The translations under genes were made by a program, and so were the position numbers. Below are positions 61,539 to 64,000 of a DNA stretch of 64,000 nucleotides, piece after piece. Location of the stretch: positions 62,001-126,000 of the forward strand of contig NZ_JANUGY010000015.1 of the NCBI RefSeq assembly GCF_024756235.1. Reading direction: 5' to 3'. A model generated the notes under the pieces. It was not told the origin of the DNA. It did no database searches and saw nothing but the letters and a program-made list of their open reading frames with translations. The stretch comes from Massilia kyonggiensis (GTDB lineage Bacteria > Pseudomonadota > Gammaproteobacteria > Burkholderiales > Burkholderiaceae_D). The first letter of the stretch is position 1, and the number at the start of each line of letters is the position of its first letter.

Positions 61539-62905
61539 AGCGCCGGCTGTTACTGTGCGGCTGCGCCGCGCTGCTGGCCGGCTGCCGCATCCCCGTGCAG
61601 CCGCCGCCGCAGGCGACGCTCGTCGTACCGCCCGCGTGGCGGAGCCAGGTGGGGCCGGGCACGCCCGTCGAGCGCGACTGGTGGCAGGCGTTCGCCGATC
61701 CGGCGCTGGACCGTCTCGTCGCGCAGGCCCTGGAACGCAACACCGACGTGCGCACTGCGCAGGCGCGGCTGCGGGAATACCGGGCGCGCGTCCAGGTGGC
61801 GCGCGCGGCTGGGGAACCGACGCTGTCCGTCGGGTTCACACCCACGCGGGCGCGCGTGATCGGGCCGTTCGGCACGCCGATCGATACGACGTCGCTGCAG
61901 GGTGCGTTCCAGGCCGCCTATGAGCTCGATCCGTTCGGCCGCACGGCCAATCTGACGGAAGCGTCGCGCCTCGACTACGCCGCGCAGCAGGCGGCGCTTG
62001 AGGCGACGGCGCTGTCGGTCGCGGCGAACACGGCATCGGGCTATCTGAATCTGCGCGGCCTCGACGCCCAGCTGGACCTCGCGCGCGCTACCCTGGCATC
62101 GCGCCAGCGCTCGCTGGACCTGGCGCGGCGCCAGTTCGAGGTCGGCTACAGCTCGCGCCTGGAATTGTCGCAGGCCGAGGCGGAATACCGCGCGACGGCC
62201 GCCGTCGTGCCGCAGCTGGAACGGGCGATCGCGCAGCAGGAGAACGCCCTCGATATTCTCACCGGCGCCAATCCCGGCCCGGTCGGACGCGGCACCGAGC
62301 TCGTTCGCCTGAATGCGCCCGCAATCCAGCCGGGATTACCGTCCGAACTGCTGCGCCGGCGGCCCGACATCGCATCGGCCGAACGCGCGCTCGCCGCGGC
62401 CGATGCGAGCCTCGCGGCGGCGCGCGACCAGATGCTGCCGTCGCTGCGCCTGACGGCGTCGCTGGGCGCGTACGCGAACGATTTGCCGACGTTGCTGTCA
62501 TCCCCGACAAAGCTGTGGAGCGTGGGCGGCAGCGTGCTGGCGCCGCTGTTCGACGCGGGCCGGCTGCGCGCCCAGGCCGAGATCAGCGCCTCGCTGCGCG
62601 ACCGCGCCGTGTTCGCATACGAGGCGGCCGTGCGCAACGCGTTCGCCGACACGGACAACGCCTTGACGGCCGTGCAACGCCTGCGCGAGCAGCTGGACGA
62701 GGCCGAGGCGCGCCGCGCGGCCACGAGCGAGGTGCTGAGGATCGCCCACAACCGCTACCGCAACGGCTATTCGTCGTACCTGGAAGAGCTGGATGCCCAG
62801 CGCAACGCCTTCAGTGCCGAAAACGCCGCGCTGCAACTGCGCGCCGCCTGGCTGCAGGCCCACGTCGACCTGTACCGCGCGCTGGGCGGGGGCTGGAAGC
62901 AGTGA
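61535..62905 (+). CDS. Outer-membrane efflux factor lipoprotein (NodT/OprM type)
   Basis: A 456-residue TolC-like lipoprotein with lipobox LLAGC (cysteine 17) and two OEP repeats. Motifs include DWWQAFADPALDRLVAQAL, AYELDPFGRT, PSELLRRRPDIASAER and PLFDAGRLRAQ. It forms the outer-membrane channel of the tripartite pump. Its ATG overlaps the adaptor stop by four bases, implying translational coupling. The FMN reductase follows after 19 bases. Confidence 0.95.
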   Translation: MKRRLLLCGCAALLAGCRIPVQPPPQATLVVPPAWRSQVGPGTPVERDWWQAFADPALDRLVAQALERNTDVRTAQARLREYRARVQVARAAGEPTLSVGFTPTRARVIGPFGTPIDTTSLQGAFQAAYELDPFGRTANLTEASRLDYAAQQAALEATALSVAANTASGYLNLRGLDAQLDLARATLASRQRSLDLARRQFEVGYSSRLELSQAEAEYRATAAVVPQLERAIAQQENALDILTGANPGPVGRGTELVRLNAPAIQPGLPSELLRRRPDIASAERALAAADASLAAARDQMLPSLRLTASLGAYANDLPTLLSSPTKLWSVGGSVLAPLFDAGRLRAQAEISASLRDRAVFAYEAAVRNAFADTDNALTAVQRLREQLDEAEARRAATSEVLRIAHNRYRNGYSSYLEELDAQRNAFSAENAALQLRAAWLQAHVDLYRALGGGWKQ

Positions 62906-62924
62906 CAACCATGGAGGAGGGAGC

Positions 62925-63539
62925 ATGATCAAGATCGGAATCATCGTCGGGAGCACCCGGCCGGGCCGCAAGGCGCTGGACGTGGCGCGCTGGGTGCTGG
63001 ACATCGCGGGCATGCGCGCGGACGCCGTGTTCGAGCTGGTCGACATCCAGGAGTTCAACCTGCCGCTGCTGGACGAGCCGGTGCCGCCATCGCTGGGGCA
63101 ATATTCTCAGCCGCACACGCAAGCCTGGGCCGCCGCGATCGCCGGCTTCGACGGCTTCGTGTTCGTCACGCCCGAGTACAACCACGGCACGTCCGGCGCG
63201 CTGAAGAACGCCATCGACTTCCTGTACAAGGAATGGAACAACAAGGCCGCGGGTTTCGTCGGCTACGGCAGCGCGGGCGGCTCGCGCGCCATCGAGAGCC
63301 TGCGCCTCGTGATGGGCGAGCTGATGGTGGCCGACGTGCGCGCGCAGGTGATGCTGTCGCTGCGTACCGACTTCGAGAATTACACGACCTTCAATCCGGC
63401 CGGGCACCATGAGCAGTCGGTGGATGCGATGCTGGACCAGGTCGTGGCGTGGAGCCGGGCGCTCAGGACGTTGCGGCCGGATGCGCCCATCACGTCCGGC
63501 GACGCGCCGCATACGGGGCAGCGCATGGGCAGCCAGTGA
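62925..63539 (+). CDS. NADPH-dependent FMN reductase
   Basis: A 204-residue flavodoxin-fold reductase. GSTRPGRKA near the N-terminus binds FMN phosphate. TPEYNHGTSGALKNAIDFLY and GYGSAGGSRAIESLR are the family signatures. Such enzymes reduce FMN, quinones or azo compounds. The ATG is preceded by an extensive GGAGGAGGG ribosome-binding site. As the last gene of the MarR-efflux operon it may modify or protect against the compound that the pump exports. A stand-alone flavin reductase role is the alternative. Confidence 0.92.
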   Translation: MIKIGIIVGSTRPGRKALDVARWVLDIAGMRADAVFELVDIQEFNLPLLDEPVPPSLGQYSQPHTQAWAAAIAGFDGFVFVTPEYNHGTSGALKNAIDFLYKEWNNKAAGFVGYGSAGGSRAIESLRLVMGELMVADVRAQVMLSLRTDFENYTTFNPAGHHEQSVDAMLDQVVAWSRALRTLRPDAPITSGDAPHTGQRMGSQ

Positions 63540-63572
63540 TCGTCCGGGGCGGCGGGGTTAAAATCGCCGCCC

Positions 63573-64000
63573 ATGACCGCTTCATCTTCTTCTACAAGGC
63601 GTGCCACCTGCGCCGCCTGCCTGCGCGCGCAGAGCGCCTGCATCTGCCACTGGGTGCGGCCGCTGTCGAGCCGCGTCGACCTGTTGATCCTGCAACATCC
63701 GCTCGAGGTGCGCAATGCCAAGAACAGTGCGCGACTGCTGCATCTTTGTTTACCCGGCAGCCGCCTCGAAGTGGGCGAGGCGTTTCCCGATTTGCGCGCG
63801 CTGTTGTACGCGGATGGGCGCGCGCCTGTGCTGTTGTATCCCGAGACACCCGGCTTCGCGCCGCCTGGTCTGGAACCCCTGCCGCCGGAGCGGCTGCGGC
63901 TCGTCGTACTGGACGCCACGTGGCGCAAGAGCCGCAAGATGCTTCACGTAAATCCCGAGCTGCAGCGCCTGCCGCGGTTGGCACTGCAGGACGTACCCGC
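63573..64000 (+). CDS. DTW-domain tRNA-uridine aminocarboxypropyltransferase, partial
   Basis: The 5' part of a DTW protein, cut by the end of the window after 142 codons. It begins MTASSSSTRRATCAACLRAQ with a zinc-type cysteine cluster (CAACLRAQSACICHW). LILQHPLEVRNAKNSARLLH and the DTW signature LDATWRKSRKM follow. Family members TapT/TuaA install acp3U on tRNA from S-adenosylmethionine. The start ATG 63573 lies 34 bases after the reductase stop. It was read by direct translation of the final bases and is open at the 3' end. Confidence 0.9.
   Translation, partial: MTASSSSTRRATCAACLRAQSACICHWVRPLSSRVDLLILQHPLEVRNAKNSARLLHLCLPGSRLEVGEAFPDLRALLYADGRAPVLLYPETPGFAPPGLEPLPPERLRLVVLDATWRKSRKMLHVNPELQRLPRLALQDVP

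Overview
The window looks like chromosome from a high-GC betaproteobacterium of the family Oxalobacteraceae (Massilia/Telluria/Duganella type). The strongest evidence is the run ndk-rlmN-pilF-rodZ-like-ispG-hisS-yfgM-bamB-der-hfq-hflX-hflK-hflC-hisZ-purA in Burkholderiales order. A PEP-CTERM protein behind a sigma-54 promoter, several hybrid histidine kinases and a bacteriophytochrome also fit. I see no rRNA, CRISPR array, intact insertion sequence or prophage. This assignment comes from recognition, not from a database search.

Region 1 (1-18.9 kb) is core genome. It holds a Bax-inhibitor-1/YccA membrane protein, then a dense, largely co-directional block for nucleotide supply (ndk, purA), rRNA/tRNA modification (rlmN), type IV pilus (pilF), cell shape (rodZ-like), isoprenoids (ispG), translation (hisS), envelope assembly (yfgM, bamB), ribosome GTPases (der, hflX), RNA chaperone (hfq) and FtsH control (hflKC). 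A phosphoribosyltransferase, a MarC protein and an FKBP lipoprotein follow.

Region 2 (18.9-32.3 kb) is more accessory. It has an AraC-type regulator with a glycosyltransferase, and a large membrane hybrid kinase. A secreted S53 (sedolisin) protease and a PEP-CTERM protein follow, behind a canonical -24/-12 promoter. Then come a WG-like secreted protein, a divergent LysR/aldo-keto reductase pair, a DUF3079 protein, uvrB and an amino acid aminotransferase.

Region 3 (32.3-41.2 kb) is marked by four identical tRNA-Asn(GUU) genes. A 118-bp near-perfect palindrome precedes the first. Between copies 2 and 3 lie a PAS/GAF hybrid kinase with a frameshifted receiver domain, a Fur-box TonB receptor plus PepSY protein pair for siderophore iron, and purT. 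An acyl-CoA dehydrogenase-like flavoprotein lies between copies 3 and 4.

Region 4 (41.2-64 kb) is signalling and transport. It contains a diguanylate cyclase, a YeeE/YedE sulfur transporter, an MFS transporter with a tartrate dehydrogenase-type enzyme, and an HNH protein. A sensory block has two related hybrid kinases flanking a bacteriophytochrome with an Rcp1-like response regulator. Next are hydrolases, including a family I.5-like lipase, and a complete MarR-EmrB-EmrA-outer membrane factor-FMN reductase efflux operon. The window ends inside a DTW-domain tRNA modification gene.

No stretch over about 300 bases lacks a gene once starts are trimmed to supported sites. The most noteworthy items are the sigma-54 protease/PEP-CTERM unit, the 118-bp palindrome beside the tRNA-Asn array, the phytochrome module, the frameshifted kinase, the His/Asp tail on HisS and the lipase with an apparently lost zinc site.
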